Notes: generated by a model not told the origin, from the sequence alone. A stretch of DNA of 64,000 bases from Miscanthus floridulus (GCF_019320115.1 NC_089597.1:115467401-115531400), one strand, 5' to 3'; counted from the stretch's first letter, positions 30,563-41,924 are shown. Made by a program: numbers and translations.

Positions 30563-32841
30563 CTTGGGAGGGCTCGGCGATGGGTGGTGGTTGTTGCCGT
30601 TGCCTCCGTTGAAGTCCGGTGACTTGCAGCGCAGGCGCGACGACGGTGATTTTGAGCGCGACGTCGTGTTCCTCGGCTCCGAGCGCGCGCGCCTATGCGG
30701 CCTACGATGGGTCGCCCTTCCCTACTTCGTCCCCTGGCTCTGCGGAGGGCATCAGCCGGGTGGATGACGAGGTGGTGCCGAGCCCCCGTGCCAGCATCTG
30801 CAGCGTCGCCTTGGGTCGGTTGTCGTGCACCCTTGCGAGCCGCGTCACCGCCTGTGGACGTCTGGCGATCCCCGCGGCCGTCCGCGTCGCTGTGCAGTGG
30901 TCGTCGGCGACCCCCACGTTCCGGACTTTGGTGTCGGCGGCCACCGTGCCTGGACACCGAGCGCTCCCGCTCGCGGTCCTTTGGTGCCCTTGACAGGCTG
31001 CGGGTGAGCCGCGAGTACCACCTGTCCCCGTGGCGTTCACGGCGCCCACGATGGTCGCTGTCGTCGTCGCGGTTGCCGCCCCGGGTGTCAGCCGGTGGAG
31101 GGTCATGGCGGTCGCGCGGCATCCTTTCTCCGTCCACGATCCCGTAGTCCCACGTGAAGACTCGGGGGGCAGCGGCCCGGCCGTCTCTGCCCGGAGGGTC
31201 CTCCACCAAGTCAAGGTGCACCAGCACCCTGAAGGTGAGTCCCCGGCGGCCGCGGGTATCCTGCGAACAGTGGGCCTCCGTCTTTCTGCATGACAAAGTC
31301 AGCCAGGTTACCTTTGGGATGTCGGAGGGGTTGTTTGTCCAGGCCCAGACGCAGAGTGCCCTGGTGTCGGCACGGTCCAGCGAGGTCTTCTCAACGTAGT
31401 CGATGTCGCAAGCTCTGGCGACCGCCCTCTTGGCAATGCTCTCGCTCCAGGCGTGGAGGGGGATGCCTTCGAGGCATAGGCGGACGCGGAACTTGAGGTC
31501 GCAGATTTCTCCGTGTGTCACCAGCTGCCATGGTCTTGTGTGGATGTCGAGGTTGCGATAGGGGAAGGTCCCCCGCGACACCGCCTCGTCGCGGTGGTGC
31601 CGGTGCTTGAAGTCGACGAAGAAGTCCTCAGGCGCGTGCCTGACGACGGAGACATCTTCCGGACGAATCGGAAACTGGTGGCAGATGGCTCGCTTGATGA
31701 TCTCCGGCTCAACCACCGGGCGGCTCCCCCCCAGCCAGGCCACCATGCCATGCATGGAGAGGCGGTTGAGCTCCTGGTCCATTGAGTCCACGGAGAGAGC
31801 CACTGCACAGGTGTCCAGGGGACAGACGGAGGGGTCCCCGGGCCTGGCCATGCCGCTCGCATGCAGAGGTGGGAAGTTTGTTTCGTCGAGGGGAGGAGGA
31901 GCAGCCTTGGGCGGTGTTGGTTGCTGCCTGGCGATTGAAGATCTTGTAGCGCACACCTTGCTTTTATGTCCCCAGCGGCCGCACGAGAAACAGCGCACCG
32001 GGTCCCTGCAGGTCGCCGCGGCGTGGCCAGGGGCGAGGCAGCGGAAGCATTTACCTCGCAAGCGCCGCAGCAGCTCCACACTGAGATGATGACGCGCTGA
32101 AATGACCTGGGTGGTTGAGGGTGTTGAATGCGCCTTGGTCTTGAAACCGGGGAGACGCCACCAGTATCGCGGGCGCACCATAGACCAGCCCTCCTCACCT
32201 TCGCTTGAATGCGCCGCACCGGCCCCCTGCCACGCCCCGGAGACGGGTCTGGGTCTCCCCCCTCGGGAAGGGGAAGCACCCCCAAAGCCGGGCGGAGACA
32301 GGATAGTTGGAGATGACAGGCCGGCGGAAAGAGGGCCGCGCCTCCCCGACGCGGATCTGAGGCAGGATCTTGCAGGCGCAGTGTTGGTGGGGCAGTAACG
32401 CCTCCCCGGACGGCAGAAGAGGGTAGCGGCGAACCTAACGCGTCGGGACGACGTGCCTTTCGTCCTTTCCGACCCGGCCGCAGCAGCAGCGGACCCGGCG
32501 GAGGTGGCGCCGAGGCGGAGAAGTTGCCTCGGAAAGGGGGCAGAGGACTCCCCGTGCGCCGCAACGGAAGCAGCGGCGGACGCCCCGGGGCCTGGATGGT
32601 GGGGAGACGGCGTACGGGACGAGCAGCGGCAGTAGGGTTGTTCGATCTGTGGCCATGAGCCACCGCGGGCGGCGCTAGCGGGATGTGGAGGACGGCCGCG
32701 GGGAGGGGAGCGCGTAGAAACACGCGGGGACCGGGGGCCGCGGCCGGCGGCGGCGGATCTGGGCTGGTGGGCGGCGTTCGGGGGCGGGGGCGGGGGCGGG
32801 GGCGGGGGTGGGGGCGGAGGAGAGGAGCGTAACGGTTCCAT
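30553..32841 (-). CDS. LINE ORF1: DUF4283 / zinc-knuckle RNA-binding protein
   Basis: An uninterrupted frame of about 762 codons from ATG 32841 (the upstream in-frame ATG at 32877 lies in the flanking target DNA, outside the element). The first 250 residues are Pro/Arg/Ala-rich, beginning with a poly-proline run and a PAPAPA stretch from a GC-rich hexamer repeat. Two CCHC knuckles follow (CFRCLAPGHAAATC and CFSCGRWGHKSKVC), then a DUF4283-like domain with the WQLVTHGEICDLKFRVRLCL segment, and an RD/RE-rich tail. ORF1 proteins of L1-type LINEs coat the element RNA. Its 3' end is frameshifted relative to the next open segment. Confidence 0.85.
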   Translation of the reverse strand: MEPLRSSPPPPPPPPPPPPPPNAAHQPRSAAAGRGPRSPRVSTRSPPRGRPPHPASAARGGSWPQIEQPYCRCSSRTPSPHHPGPGASAAASVAAHGESSAPFPRQLLRLGATSAGSAAAAAGSERTKGTSSRRVRFAATLFCRPGRRYCPTNTAPARSCLRSASGRRGPLSAGLSSPTILSPPGFGGASPSRGGRPRPVSGAWQGAGAAHSSEGEEGWSMVRPRYWWRLPGFKTKAHSTPSTTQVISARHHLSVELLRRLRGKCFRCLAPGHAAATCRDPVRCFSCGRWGHKSKVCATRSSIARQQPTPPKAAPPPLDETNFPPLHASGMARPGDPSVCPLDTCAVALSVDSMDQELNRLSMHGMVAWLGGSRPVVEPEIIKRAICHQFPIRPEDVSVVRHAPEDFFVDFKHRHHRDEAVSRGTFPYRNLDIHTRPWQLVTHGEICDLKFRVRLCLEGIPLHAWSESIAKRAVARACDIDYVEKTSLDRADTRALCVWAWTNNPSDIPKVTWLTLSCRKTEAHCSQDTRGRRGLTFRVLVHLDLVEDPPGRDGRAAAPRVFTWDYGIVDGERMPRDRHDPPPADTRGGNRDDDSDHRGRRERHGDRWYSRLTRSLSRAPKDRERERSVSRHGGRRHQSPERGGRRRPLHSDADGRGDRQTSTGGDAARKGARQPTQGDAADAGTGARHHLVIHPADALRRARGRSREGRPIVGRIGARARSRGTRRRAQNHRRRACAASHRTSTEATATTTTHRRALPRCV

Positions 32842-33305
32842 TATGCTGCAGTCCTGCCCATATATTAGAGACAACACATAAGAAATCCTTCACACTTCAG
32901 CTAACTGACAACGACCCTTCAAGCGGAGGTGATACTGAAACTTGTCTCTAATTGCTTGCAACTCTTTCAGAGCATCTCCGATTGATGGGCGATCTGTTGG
33001 CACCTCGTCTGAATAGCAAATCCCAACTTGCAGAATTGAAGTGATGCACGCAATTCTCACGTTTCTCATACTGCTGGAGTTTGAGCTGATTGGTTAGCTG
33101 TTGATCTACAATAACACTGACTTTGTCTAGTAGTGCCATTTGAACATAGTTTCGAAGCCTGATGGCTCCTCCAAATTCGTTGTCTGTTGGTCTTTTTCCA
33201 GTCAACATCTCCAGTAATAGTATGCCGAAGCTGTATACATCACCATGAGTGGAGACTTCATTGCCAAGTCCATACTCTGAAACCAAACAACATGAATCCC
33301 TTTTA

Positions 33306-33422
33306 GGCCACGTTCGGTTGGTTAGGAATCAAACCTGGACGGAGGATCCCTTCAATAATTTGCATAATGATGGAACAGTTCCTGGCCTGGAATGGCCCGG
33401 AACACGCTAACTGAACGGGGCC
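33306..33422. mobile_element. PIF/Harbinger-like (Tourist-type) MITE in the RLK copy 4 intron, 117 bp
   Basis: Starts GGCCACGTTCGGTTGGTTAG and ends CGCTAACTGAACGGGGCC, giving an imperfect inverted repeat. TTA flanks both ends (33303-33305 and 33423-33425). The sequence is absent from the otherwise similar introns of copies 1-3. Confidence 0.8.
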
Positions 33423-33537
33423 TTAATGAATTTGTTTTTATGGAGAAAATTTTGATATATATTCATAAAATAACATTAGTATAAAGATGATTTCCAGACC
33501 ACTAAGTTTACATATTTATTTTAGTGTCTAACTGTGG

Positions 33538-33755
33538 ACGTGTTTTGGACTGCGGTGCGGCGCTGTGCAGCGCTGTATCGCGACCACGGCCTCCAGCCCA
33601 TGGCATGGAAAACGCGAGTGCTAGTTCAATCTCAAGGTTTTTTGTGCCTTGTGCGGTGAAAAGAATCAACGATACCGTGATGTGTTTTGTGGAATTTTTT
33701 TTTATTCTCACGGTGGGGTGGCCACAGATCCGATTCAATCGGAACAAACATGCCC
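33538..33755. mobile_element. Second MITE-sized insert in the RLK copy 4 intron
   Basis: About 218 bp, GC-rich in part, absent from the matching intron positions of copies 1-3 (TCTAACTATAAATTTCAGAGA). The ends GGACGTGTTTTGG and, inverted, GGGCATGTTTGTT form a loose terminal inverted repeat. I could not define a clean target duplication, so the boundaries and class (hAT-like) are tentative. Confidence 0.45.
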
Positions 33756-34151
33756 TACAGATTTTAGAGATTTTAGCTTGTTCACATTCTTCAAATTTTA
33801 GTTACTGTTTAGCTATATTTACATATCTAAGTAAGTAAAACACCCAAAGTACCTTAAATTTAGTTCTAGCCTATATTGTTGATTAATTAGAAGAGAGCGA
33901 TTAGATGCACACCTCGAGCTGCATAACCAACTGATCCTCTCATTGATGCTTAGCCACTTGATTCATCTTTGTCTTGATGCAAGAACCGTGCTAGCCCAAA
34001 ATCACCAACGTGAGCAACCATGTCACAATCCAAGAGAATATTGCTTGGCTTAAGATCACAGTGAACAATTGGCACTGGTGTATGTTGGTGTAGATAATCA
34101 AGCGAGGATGCCACATCATTTGCGATGTATAGCCTTGCAATCAGTTCTAGT

Positions 34152-34558
34152 TGTAAGAATCGATTGAATGTGTACCTCTCTGTGTGTAACCCGTAGATCC
34201 GGGTAACATTCCATTCGCCGTGCGCGGTTGCGCTTGTGACCTCACGGACGCCGGTGTCGAGGCAGCTCCGACTCGGTGGCGAGGTCCAGTGGCCCGGGTG
34301 GTGACCTGCAGGGGAGACGGCGGAGTCGGTGGGCCATCCCGTCGCTGGCAGCATGCTTTAGGATCGGATTAGGGTATCTCTGTAGGTGGGTGTGGCGGCT
34401 TCAGTCAACCTCGTAGTCCGAGCCCTCACCCCTACCTTCCTTTTATGTGTGCTGTGCGACAGGGGCCCTCCAACCGAATTAGGGTTGGGCTCCCCCGATC
34501 AGGGAGTAGAGATAGGGCCCAATAGGCCGTTGGGCCTATTGGTGGAGATCAACTAACA
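34152..34558 (-). repeat. 3' LTR of element C
   Basis: 407 bp, TGTAAG...CTAACA on the + strand. It contains a perfect 10-bp stem with 4-nt loop, CCAATAGGCC / GGCCTATTGG, at 34519-34542. Confidence 0.95.
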
Positions 34559-34739
34559 TTCTCCCCCTTGATCTCATTTCATCTTTCACTTTCATATCAT
34601 TTGCTTTTGTTCATTCCATTACAGATTAGCTCATAGAGCATGTCTCATCATCACGGTCCATTGCCGATAGACTTAACAGCTACAACTCACTACTCTGTTC
34701 TGAAATAGATACTTATCTTTGGGCCTTCTTTTGTCCAGG

Positions 34740-37640
34740 AATATTTTAGGCTTTCCCTTAAACCCAAGCTAGCTACATGTTCTCTGAACACCATGTCCTC
34801 TGAACATGTTGGGTGGTAAGCCTTTTGTAAGCGGATCCGCGAGCATCCTTTCTGTTCTTATATGCTCAAGACTTATGACTTGATCCCAGACTTTATCTTT
34901 CACAACATAATACTCTATGTCAATGTGTTTGGCAACACCACTTGACTTATGTTGTGAGCATACTGTACTGCCAGATTATAATCGCAGTATTACTTTAGTG
35001 GTTTATAGATGTCGTCTACCACCTTCAAACCGGGTATGAACTTCGTTAGTTAGTTCACCTTGCCCGTTGCCTCATAACACGCTACAAACCGTCATACATT
35101 GTGGACGATGTAGTGACAGTTTGCTTTGAGCTTTTCCATGAAATAGCTCCCCTTTGCGAGATGATAGAAAATCCACGTCTGGATATGCATTCACTCTCGC
35201 ATAATCAGAATCTGAATATCCCACCATGTGGAGTGAATCAGATCTTCTATATGTCATCATGAGGCCTTTCGTTCCTTGCAAATAATGCAAGACTTTCTTT
35301 ACTAATTTCAGTATTCTATTCCAGAATTGCTCTGGAATCTGCCAAGTAAAACCCGGTAACAAATGCAAAGTCAGGGCACGTACATACTTGAGCATGTTGC
35401 AAGCTTTCGACAGCTGAAGCATATGGAACCACTTTTACTTTATCGATTGAGCTCATATTGGTTCCTGGGGCATTGAAAATCCCCATATCTATCACCCTTG
35501 ACTATAGGAGTAGGTGAGGGACTACATTTGTACATACTGAATTTCTTTAAGATCTTTTCCATGTATGCCTTTTGTGACAGTCCTTATACCCTTTTTCTTC
35601 TATCTTGGTGAATCTCGATCCCTAGAACGAACGAGGTTTCGCCAAGATCTTTCATATCAAATTTCTTTGTCTCCAGTAGTAGACTGACATCACTACTAGC
35701 AAGTAAGATATCATCTATATACAGGACAAGGAAGATAAACTTCCCATTCTTAAACTTTGCATAGACACAATTGTCCTCTACCTTCTCTTTAAAACCCAAA
35801 ATTCTTTATTGACTGATCAAACTTTAAGTACTACCGTCTTGAAGCTTGCTTTAATCTATAAATGGATTTCTTTAGGCGGCATCCCATTCGTTCTTTTCCT
35901 TCCATGACAAAAACTTTCGGTTGTGCCATGTAAACATTTTCCTCTAAGTCTCCGTTGAGAAATGCCGTCTTTACATCTATCTGATGTAATTTTCAATCGT
36001 AATGTGCCACTAATGCCATTATGATCCTGAAGGAAACTTTACTTGAGACTGGAGAATAGGTCTTATTATAATCAATCCCTTCTCTTTGCATATAGCCTTT
36101 TGCCACAAGTCACGCTTTATATTTCTCTATATTCCTTTGAGAGCCAAGTTTTATTCTGTAGACCCATTTATAGCCTACTGTTTTGACTCCTTTAGGAATT
36201 ATTTCCAAATCCCAAACTTTATTGACATTCATCGATTTTATTTCATCTTCCATGGCCTCAAGCCACTTTGATGAATGATCACTTCTCATGGCTTCTTCAA
36301 ATGAGGTGGGATCATCCTTCATTTGAAATTCCTTAGTGTTATACACTTCATAATCAGCAGAAATAGCTGATTTTCTAACTCTTTGAGACCTTCTAGGGGC
36401 CTCCACATTTGGCACATCTTCTATTTGAGGTTGTTATTGCTCCTCCTCATGTGTGGCAATAGGTTCTATAGAATCCTGATTTTCTAACTCTTTGAGACCT
36501 TCTAGGGGCCTCTACATTTGGCACATCTTCTATTTGAGGTTGTTATTGCTCCCCCTCATGTGTGGCAATAGGTTCTATAGAATCCTGAAGAACAGGTTCC
36601 TCATTTTCATTCATTGTTGCCACAGGTGAAATAACAACAGGTGCTGGCACCATAGTATCTAGCACTGTCGATGCAGCTATAGCAGGTAGTGAGAAAAATA
36701 GCTCATGAATCATTGGAGTGGACGCATACACCCGCTCCACTTCAAGGATAATTTCTCGAGCTACCATGCTCCCCCTCATCTTTTCATTCTCTAGGAAAAC
36801 ATCGTGTCTCGTTTCCACAAACTTTGTATGTCTCTCTGGACAGTGGAAACGAAAACCTTTTGACTTTTCTGTGTAGCCAAATAAATGACAACTTACTGTT
36901 TTGGGATATAACTTCCCAATGTTTGGGTTAAACACTTTAGCCTTAGCAGGGCTCCCCCACACACACGCAAGTGGTTAAGTGAGGGTGTTCTTTCTGTCCA
37001 CAACTCATACGGTGTTTTGAGCACCGACTTTCTTGATACTCTATTGAGAATATGAATGGAGGTTTTAACGCCTCCATCCACAGGCTCAACTATAAGGTGG
37101 AGTAAATTATTATACTGCCCACCATATCCATCAGGGTACGATTGATTCTTTTAGCTACTTTATTCTGTTGAGGTTTGCCCGGTATAGAATACTAGGCTAC
37201 TATGCCATTCTTTTAGGGTATGCCGACCATAGTACTCCACCACGGTCAGACCTGACTGTCTTTAATCTTTAATATCTTAAATTTATCCAATGCTTCTGTT
37301 CTTTCTTTGATTGGATAAATATAGCCATAATGGGAGTAATCATCTGTGAATGTTATGAATGAATCATTACCATCCACACTCTTTACAGGAAACTGACCAC
37401 AGATGTCCACAGATGTCTGTGTGAATAATCTGTAGAATTTCTACGCTTCGTTTGTCATCTTTTCTTAATTCTTTTTACATACTTTCCTTTTATGCATTCT
37501 CTGTATTGTTCTAAAACTGAGAGCTCTAATGGAGGAAGAATATCATTCTTAACTTGTCTTTCCATTCTCCCCCTCGAAATATGGCCTGAACGATAGTGCC
37601 ATAATTTCGACAACGCATTGTGAGCTCTCTTATGCCACTA
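34740..37640 (-). pseudogene. Element C pol: RNase H, reverse transcriptase, integrase remnants
   Basis: Sense order from high coordinates. 37020-37640: decayed integrase with the pre-integrase zinc region next to it. 36543-37081: integrase C-terminal linker (SVLKTPYELWTERTPSLNHL). 36110-36415: spacer with APRRSQRVRKSA and the first RT block. 35584-36100: RT with [11 protein letters not shown], where the catalytic YVDD has become YIDD. 34740-35422: RNase H (GYSDSDYARVNAYPDVDF, degraded). Stops and frame changes occur throughout, so no protein over about 140 residues can be made. Confidence 0.85.
36369..36586. repeat. 109-bp tandem duplication in element C
   Basis: The segment starting GATTTTCTAACTCTTTGAG at 36369 recurs at 36478 with a few differences. 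It duplicates the spacer encoding the APRRSQR region and brings in a stop. Elements A and B carry it once. Confidence 0.88.
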
Positions 37641-38072
37641 TTTCTAGAGTAACACTCTGTCACCAGCTGCTTTATCAGCTGAGTAGCATATTTCTTTGAA
37701 GTGTCAGTGAACTGACTCTTTATTCTATCGAGGTACTCGGTGACCGTGTCACATTCTAGGATTAAGCCCACAATTGCAGGTTCAATCATGTTCTTTATCA
37801 TAGCCAAACATTTCTTGTTGGCAGTGACCCACTTTCTATGCTCAAAAGCCATAGGATATCTTTTGGGATTCAAAATCCTTTTCTTTAGTTGCCCAAATGG
37901 CATCATTCTCTTTTGTCTCCCTCACCGGTGCCACAATCTCAGTGGAACATGGTGAGGTGACTACCCAGTCCACCTTAGACAAGATGAAAACCAGGTCAAA
38001 ACTTTTCTTAACATAAAAACAACACCATTTGCATGCCTTGATTCCAACGTTGGTCAAAATCAAAACATACAA
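37526..38072 (-). pseudogene. Element C: truncated gag joined to the pre-integrase region
   Basis: The gag-like sequence (FEHRKWVTANKKCLAMIKN, CDTVTEYLDRIKSQFT, LIKQLVTECYS) matches gag of element A. At about 37630 it switches directly into the pre-integrase sequence. The gag C-terminus, zinc knuckle and protease present in A and B are therefore missing. I infer a deletion of roughly 1 kb. Confidence 0.8.
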
Positions 38073-38081
38073 TTATTCTTA

Positions 38082-38300
38082 CTAATTCTACATCACCGTT
38101 GGGCAGAAATAGAATTAATGCATAAATCTTTAACTTTCACAACTATTCTTACACACTAATTCTACATCACCGTTGGGCAGAAGTAGAATTAATGCATAAA
38201 TCACTAAAATTAATATCTATTCTTATACACTAATTCTACATCACCGTTGGGCAGAAGTAGAATTAATGCATAAATCATTAATATTACGATATTGTTATTA
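38082..38300. repeat. Three tandem copies of a 74-bp unit in the leader of element C
   Basis: Units start CTAATTCTACATCACCGTTG at 38082, 38156 and 38230. The same motif occurs singly in element A (21821-21845) and, in sense orientation, in element B (near 55270). The unit is therefore a family feature amplified only in C. Confidence 0.85.
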
Positions 38301-39591
38301 ACAACGTTGGTCAGAAAACAACAACATCATAATCATATCTAAACTCTTTTTCTCCAATTAAATACCACATTGGTTCAAAATAACTGAAGAATCAATAATT
38401 TCTTTAGCAGCGGAAAAACTTTCTTTTTCTCCAATTAAATACAGCATTGGTTCAAAATAACTGGAGAATAAACAACTTTTCTTTAGTTGTGGAAAAATTC
38501 TCTTTTCCTTGAATTTTACCCACAGGGAAAATTGTATTTTCGATTTCCTTTAATCCATTAATCAATTTCCAGGAAATAAAGATTTACTGGAAAAACTTTT
38601 CTTTTTCTCCAGTTAAATATCACGTCGTTTCAAAATCATTGGAGAATATCCTTTTTCTTTAGCAGCGGAAAAACTTTACATCAATTTCTTGAATTTTACC
38701 CACAGGATAAAATTACTTTTTCTATTTTTCTTTTGAGCCATTTTACATTTTCAATTTTCCAGAAAAAGGAAAAAAGAAAACTGGGCTCTTGCTCTTTACT
38801 GTTTCGGCCTAAAACGGCCCACGACCCACAGCCCACACGCCCTTCCCGCGCGCTCCCCCGCACCCAGGCCGCAACCTGGGCCTGGGCCAGGAATTCGGCC
38901 TGGCGCGCGCACCCGTCTGGGCTGAAAGTCGGCCCAATCAATCGGTGCCATTGATTCCAATCGGACGGCCGAGCGGGCGTTTCGGGCGGTCAAAACCCCA
39001 GCACCGCTCGGCTCATCGCAACCCTAGCTTCATTCGCCCCTTGCCCTTCTCTCTCTTCGCTCGCCGCTCTCTCTTCTCTCTACCTCAGCGCAGCCACAAC
39101 CACTGAGAGGACACCGAGCGGGAGTGAGCAGCGAGCCACGGCGCCATCGCTGGCCCCCTCGTCGGTGCGCGTGCTCCCCGACGGGTGAGCACGCCGCCGT
39201 CGAGTGGCCTGGCCACGGCGCCCCCTTGACCGAGCCCAGCGAGCAACTGCCCCCGCTCGGCACTTCTTCTCCCGCGCTGGTGAAGGGACGGTTCGCCTGG
39301 TGATTAGGGTTTGGATTTTTCTCTTCTTTTCTCTGATTTGTTGTTCTTCCTTTTCTTTTCTTTGACATCCGAATGGATCTAGGGTTAGGTTTTCGGCTCT
39401 GTGAGCCTAGGGCCCTATTTCTTCTCTGATCCGAATGGGTCTGTTCTTTTCTTTACTTTTGCCGTGCGCCGTCGAACGGTGCGGCTCCTTTCCCCCACGC
39501 GCGGTGGCAGTGATGACCAGTAGACCGTGAGCCGGTCTCTCTTTCTTTTTGCTTTTACCCGGTTAGGGTTAGGGTTACACACTTGTAACCT
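38300..39591 (-). other. Long 5' leader of element C
   Basis: An AT-rich part with repeated CAAAATCATTGGAGAA-like strings, then a GC-rich block (38810-39290) matching the leader blocks of A and B (GGCGCCATCGCTGGCCCCCT at 39141-39160), then a GTTAGGGTTAGGGTT motif (39561-39576) next to the primer-binding site. No protein domain is recognised. Confidence 0.65.
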
Positions 39592-39605
39592 GGCTCTGGT
39601 ACCAA

Positions 39606-40012
39606 TGTAAGAATCAATTGAATGTGTACCTCTCTATGTGTAACCCGTAGATCCGGGTAACATTCCATTCGCCGTGCGCGGTTGCGCTTGTGACCTCACG
39701 GACGCCGGTGTCGAGGTAGCTCTGACTCGGTGGTGAGGTCCAGTGGCCCGGGTGGTGACCTGCAGGGGAGACGGCGGAGTCGGTGGGCCATCCCGTCGCT
39801 GGCAGCACGCTTTAGGATCGGATTAGGGTATCTCTGTAGGTGGGTGTGGCGGCTCCAGTCAACCTCGTAGTCTGAGCCATCACCCCCACCTTCCTTTTAT
39901 GTGTGCTGTGCGACAGGGGCCCTCTAACCGAATTAGGGTTGGGCTCCCCCGATCAGGGAGTAGAGATAGGGCCCAATAGACCGTTGGGCCTATTGGTGGA
40001 GATCAACTAACA
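39606..40012 (-). repeat. 5' LTR of element C
   Basis: 407 bp, the same length as its partner. One base change breaks the stem that is perfect at 34519-34542. The primer-binding site lies just outside at 39592-39604. Confidence 0.95.
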
Positions 40013-41401
40013 CAAGTGACTTCTATTCACCGTCTTCTTCCATTATATGTTGGTGTACCCATTGGTCCAAATTTCCAGTTGGTAGAAACTCATATATAAG
40101 GGCCTTGAAGTCATGGCCTTGAAAATCAATACTCAAGCAGACGGTTAATATCTTTACAAGATTTCGGTGTCGAGCACATCTCAAAGTGTTGCATTCTGCA
40201 AGAAAACTTTGAGATGCGCCACGTTGCATGAGGTTGAAAACCTTAACAGCGACAACTGCATCCTGACCATTTACTCTCATTCTACCTTTGTAGACTGATC
40301 CAAAGCTCCCTGTTCCAATGAGGTTTTCAGATGCAAAACCATTTGTTGCATCGGCCAATTCAGGAAAGGAAATCCTCGCATATTGTTCACTCAAGGTGGA
40401 CCTTTGTATGTTTATTGCTTTTGTCTTCTGGCTCCTTTGATGGAGTACGTATAGTACAAATACTAGTGTGACAAAAACACATGCACTGCATATGGAGACT
40501 ATCATGGCAAGTTTCTGATGTGTTTTGCTGGTGGTGTGGTTCAAGCAGGGTGGTAATTTCAGTTGATGGATACCACCACATAGGCCATCATTCCCAGTGA
40601 TTAAGATTATAGTTGCATTCTCAAATACCCCATCTGTTGGAACTCCACCTTGGAGTTTGTTGAACGAGAGATTCAATAAAGAAATACCTGTTAATCTGGC
40701 AAGGGTCTTAGGTATGGCCCCAGATAAATTATTGTAGGAAAGATCAAGCCTGAAGAGGCCCCTTAGAGTTCCTACTGATACTGGAATTGTCCCGTGAAGG
40801 ATGTTTCTAGATAAATTGAGATATACTGACTTTGACATTCGCCGATAGAGTTTGGAATCTCACTAGAAATCATATTATTAGAAAAGTCAATCTCATTGAG
40901 ATTTTTTAGGTTGACCACTTCTGATGGCAAAGTCCCTGATAAGGAATTATATGCAAGATTCATGGAAAATGACAACGTAGATATGAAAAATAGTTCTTTA
41001 GGTATTGATCCGGAAAAACTATTGTGAGAGAGATCCAAAACTTCTAAAGGGCAGTTTTTGAGACTTGAGGGTTTAGGTCCCACTAAAGTCATTAACACTA
41101 AGAAGAAGTTTAGTAAGTTGAGTTAGGTTGCCTAGGGCAACAGGGATGTGACCTGACAAAGTGTTTTTTGGTACAGATAATCTTTCCAACTTCTTGAGTT
41201 TGCCGGGAGATGATGGAATAGGGCCTAGAAGAATATTTTTATCCATATCAAGTGTCTTTAGATTGACAAGGTTCCCTATTCCTCCCGGTATTGTTCTAGT
41301 TATCTTATTGTCTTCTATGCTAAACAATTCCATTCCTATCGACAAATTAGTAATTGATTTTGGTAGCACGCCTTTGAATTTGTTGGAATCCAAAGATATT
41401 T

Positions 41402-41499
41402 GGGGCTATTGCGTTCTTGCCCCTATTTTGACGTCTAGTTGTGATTTTACCCTTGCTTTTGTCATCGTTGTGATTTTACCCTTGTTTTTTGAAAACGAA
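41402..41499 (+). repeat. Left TIR of Pack-MULE 2
   Basis: About 98 bp, the inverted match of 43957-44054 at roughly 80% identity by eye. The ends are diverged, so the element is not recent. Confidence 0.8.
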
Positions 41500-41924
41500 G
41501 CTTAAGTTTACCCCTATTCCGTGAACAGCTAGTAATGGTGTCAAATGGGCTCAGTAAGGACAAGTTTGCCCATGCGAAATCGCCCCTACTTATCTGAATA
41601 CATTGTGATTTTACCCCTATTTAAAAAAATTGATAGCATCATTGCACAACTTGTTACATATGATTTCACACAACATGCAAATATATATATATAATATCAC
41701 ATCAAGTGAAAGTGTAGCAAAAGTATCCATACAGCACCAAGCCTCATTCAACATACAAGTCCAACAAAAGCGATAGCTAATAGTGAGATATTACATGTTC
41801 AGTGTCATACATCACATTCATGCATCTATTCCAAACAATGCAGCCAACCTCTCTCCTCTTCCTCTTCCTTCTTTTCCAGCCCCTTCTGTTCCAGCCCACA
41901 TGTAGTGCTTAGCTATGAAATTAA

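Larger units (their letters stand above)
25602..32853 (-). mobile_element. L1-type LINE, about 7.25 kb, near full length
   Basis: Flanked by a 14-bp target duplication, CTGCCCATATATTA (25588-25601 and 32854-32867). The sense 3' end is a short A-rich tail (complement of ATTTTGTTTTTTGAACG at 25600-25617). The sense 5' end begins only 12 bp before the ORF1 start codon, so the element may be complete or trimmed by very little. ORF1 has zinc knuckles; ORF2 has an AP-type endonuclease, reverse transcriptase and C-terminal zinc region. It sits in the 3' flank of RLK copy 4. A run of about 19 C at 25710-25728 is within its 3' UTR. Confidence 0.93.
34152..40012 (-). mobile_element. Ty1/copia retrotransposon C, 5.86 kb, inside the RLK copy 4 kinase domain
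   Basis: Two 407-bp LTRs (34152-34558 and 39606-40012) differ at about 12 sites (roughly 3%). The target duplication is CTAGT (34147-34151) and CAAGT (40013-40017), one mismatch; the empty site is readable in copy 1 (TTCTAGTGACTT). The primer-binding site is the complement of 39592-39604 (TGGTACCAGAGCC) and the polypurine tract is the complement of 34559-34574. The interior is a shortened, decayed relative of elements A and B: gag C-terminus and protease are deleted, and a 109-bp tandem duplication lies in the post-integrase linker. Confidence 0.95.

Noticed and set aside
31518..32723. 401-codon open frame on the minus strand, and 98-181-codon frames on the plus strand at 30077-32398
   Set aside because: They overlap LINE ORF1, which has zinc knuckles and a DUF4283-like domain. 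GC-rich DNA gives long shadow frames; these have no domain.
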